NCBI RefSeq assembly: GCF_008056315.1
Contig: NZ_VRKQ01000012.1
Span: 302 to 64,301 of the forward strand
Direction of reading: 5' to 3'
Origin: Seonamhaeicola maritimus
Lineage (GTDB): Bacteria; Bacteroidota; Bacteroidia; Flavobacteriales; Flavobacteriaceae
DNA: 64,000 nt
Part shown: in pieces, positions 62,379-64,000 of the stretch
How the letters are laid out: every line of letters starts with the position of its first letter
How positions within the stretch are numbered: the first letter of the stretch is position 1
Program-made: the position numbers and the translations under genes
The notes under the pieces: generated by a model
Databases searched by the model: none
Told to the model about the DNA's origin: nothing
Seen by the model: the letters and a program-made list of their open reading frames with translations, nothing else

Positions 62379-64000
62379 CTAATTATTAGCTTTTACCTTC
62401 TGGTTTTCTTCTTTAATGCGCTTCTTTTGTTTATCACTTAGGCCTAAATTAAAATAAAACTGAGGGGCCAATCGATAATTATGGTACTTCATTTCAGGGT
62501 CGTGAACATCCAAACTTAAATCACAGTCAAAACGATAGAGTTCCGAATGCGTTCTCTTAGCATTTTTACCTTTAAAATTGATGAAATGCCCAATACCCCA
62601 TGTGATTCCGCGTCCGTCTTTATTATCTAAAAATGCATCAGGAATGTATGCATTCGGACCTGTTGGCATAAACTCAGTAATAGCCATAACATCAAAGTTT
62701 ACCCAGTCTTTAGCATATTGGATGGTAAAATGCTCCGAACCATCGCGAATGGTCAAAGATGCCACTCCTTCTTTCCAAGGGAAGAAACAAATCTCGTGAC
62801 CAGAATTTTGAACCGGATTCAACTCATGCTTCTTAAATGGCCCTAACGGATTATCAGCAATTGCCAAACCTATTCCACTCCAAACTGTTCCAGGTCTATT
62901 AAAAGCCGCTTTATAATACACATATATTTGTCCATTATGTACCAATGGTGTTGGTGCTTGTATGGCAAATTGATCCCATTCTCCTTTGGCTCCTGTAGGT
63001 ATAACCACATCATTCACATGTGTCCAAGGTCCATTAATATTATCTGCATAAGCCACTCCAACTGGACAGTAATCTCCTCTAACTCCACTAGGCTCAGTAA
63101 AGGCTTGATAATAAATATAATACTTTCCTTCAAACTTTAGAATATCAGGAGTGGCTACAGCTCTCCAACCAGGTATTGGGTATTCGGGTCTTGTAACTGC
63201 TACACCCTGTTCTTCCCAGTGGAAACCGTCCTTACTGGTAGCGTACCACACCTCAGCCAAATCCCAATCGGTTGTTGGAATGGTGTCATTCCAAACAATC
63301 TTATCGCCTTCTGTTACCATGATTTTATAATCTTTTGAAAACTTACCAACCGGAGGAATAGGCGTATGACGCTTGGTGTACCAAACATAGTATTTTCCAT
63401 CTTCAAAAAGTACTTTAGATGGGTCACGTCGAGTTACCGTAGCATCACCATCGTTATAGTCTAAACCAGTTAATTTAGTGTACTTAAACTGACTATACAA
63501 TTCATTCTCTGCATTTACATGTGATGGATATTGATTAAAACTTCTGTTTAAAGCAGCACTTAATTTGTAATCATCAGAATACTCTGTAACCTGATATGGA
63601 AATGCTTTGGTTTTGGGCATTGGGGTTTTTAATGGAATAACGACAGAAAATGAATCTTCACTATTTTCTGGAAGCACAGCAATAATTAAAGCTTTAGGTA
63701 TTCCATTTTCCATATAGAATTTTGGCATATCGGCAGTTCGTTTAGTTTTGGTTGCGGTACCATCTGTCCATTCTAATTTACCTGCCTTAATAACCAAAAA
63801 GTTTTTTGAAGGCTTCCAATTTAAGCCCATATCGTCTCCCTCAAATAACATGGTGGAGCCATCAGGATAATCACTCCACGCTCCACGAGAATCTTTCGCT
63901 ACGCAGTAATAATTACCATTATAGACCCATTCTACATGATCGTCTATTGCAAATGATGCTGTTGGATGTGTAATAAAAGGTATGTTAGTATCCTCAAAAG
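62379..64000 (-). CDS. GH117-type 3,6-anhydro-L-galactosidase with extra N-terminal propeller-like domain, 5' end outside window
   Basis: The frame stays open from the Met at 63851 to the window edge (it reads HVEWVYNGNYYCVAKDSRGA further upstream), so the gene is partial. The C-terminal about 370 residues are GH117: SQFKYTKLTGLDYNDGDATV, TRRDPSKVLFE (catalytic Asp), NSGHEICFFPW (candidate acid His), DGRGITWGIGHFIN, and the helical tail DKQKKRIKEENQK. The visible N-terminal part (DMGLNWKPSKNFLVI ... DMPKFYMENGIPKALIIAVLP) looks like propeller blades of a GH43/GH117-like repeat. It is clearly related to the 47148-48443 enzyme but longer, with an insertion (SKDYKIMVTEGDKIVWND). Confidence 0.88.
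   Translation of the reverse strand, partial: FEDTNIPFITHPTASFAIDDHVEWVYNGNYYCVAKDSRGAWSDYPDGSTMLFEGDDMGLNWKPSKNFLVIKAGKLEWTDGTATKTKRTADMPKFYMENGIPKALIIAVLPENSEDSFSVVIPLKTPMPKTKAFPYQVTEYSDDYKLSAALNRSFNQYPSHVNAENELYSQFKYTKLTGLDYNDGDATVTRRDPSKVLFEDGKYYVWYTKRHTPIPPVGKFSKDYKIMVTEGDKIVWNDTIPTTDWDLAEVWYATSKDGFHWEEQGVAVTRPEYPIPGWRAVATPDILKFEGKYYIYYQAFTEPSGVRGDYCPVGVAYADNINGPWTHVNDVVIPTGAKGEWDQFAIQAPTPLVHNGQIYVYYKAAFNRPGTVWSGIGLAIADNPLGPFKKHELNPVQNSGHEICFFPWKEGVASLTIRDGSEHFTIQYAKDWVNFDVMAITEFMPTGPNAYIPDAFLDNKDGRGITWGIGHFINFKGKNAKRTHSELYRFDCDLSLDVHDPEMKYHNYRLAPQFYFNLGLSDKQKKRIKEENQKVKANN

Noticed and set aside
62379-63851. Complete GH117 gene starting at the Met at 63851
   Set aside because: The frame is open to the window edge with propeller-like sequence upstream and no signal peptide at that Met, so it is an internal Met.

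Overview
The window reads as a chromosomal stretch of a marine flavobacterium (Bacteroidota). The DNA is AT-rich. It encodes type IX secretion (T9SS) C-terminal sorting domains, a SusC/SusD pair, a hybrid two-component system (HTCS), many lipoproteins with a Cys lipobox, and promoters resembling the Bacteroidota TTG / TAnnTTTG consensus. Almost everything is on the minus strand and devoted to degrading sulfated algal polysaccharides. Eight Cys-type sulfatases are present; no formylglycine-generating enzyme is in the window, so maturation must be supplied elsewhere.

Layout. 1-880 is decayed DNA: a zinc-ribbon gene fragment, a 22-bp tandem repeat and a frameshifted remnant. 880-2918 is a T9SS type B protein with a small neighbour, probably outside the degradation locus. 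The left module (3216-36753) holds surface carbohydrate-binding T9SS proteins, a GH5 enzyme, a G8/beta-helix protein, six sulfatases, a phosphoesterase, an esterase, a divergent GH10, a GH3, SusD, SusC and an HTCS. At 37105-37146 there is only the 3' half of a tRNA-Met(CAT) gene followed by a strong hairpin, a typical integration-site remnant. The right module (37208-64000) carries a GH16 of agarase/porphyranase type, a sugar kinase and nucleotidyltransferase pair, GH29, GH86, a GH2 mannosidase relative, GH117, two tandem GH2 beta-galactosidases, uronate isomerase, a membrane-anchored winged-helix regulator (the only convincing plus-strand gene), GH28, two sulfatases, a polysaccharide deacetylase and a second GH117 that runs off the right edge fused to a further domain.

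How it works together (inference). The left module looks like one regulon. The four transcription units headed by the genes at 4457, 8310, 12762 and 32676 each have a direct repeat of a 15-bp element (best form GTTTAATAATTGTCA) with 21-bp periodicity, lying about 20-23 bp upstream of a -7 box. This is what an HTCS AraC-type output domain would be expected to bind. SusC/SusD import oligosaccharides; sulfatases, GH10, GH3 and the esterase trim them. The substrate is probably a sulfated, xylose- or related-sugar-containing glycan, but this is not proven. The right module has a recognisable agar/porphyran enzyme set (GH16, GH86, GH117, GH2, GH29) without SusC/SusD in view. It appears to be controlled by a different regulator: the winged-helix-TM protein at 55690, next to three tandem CTTTAACGG-like sites in the uxaC divergent promoter. 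Both modules fit red-algal cell walls as a food source.
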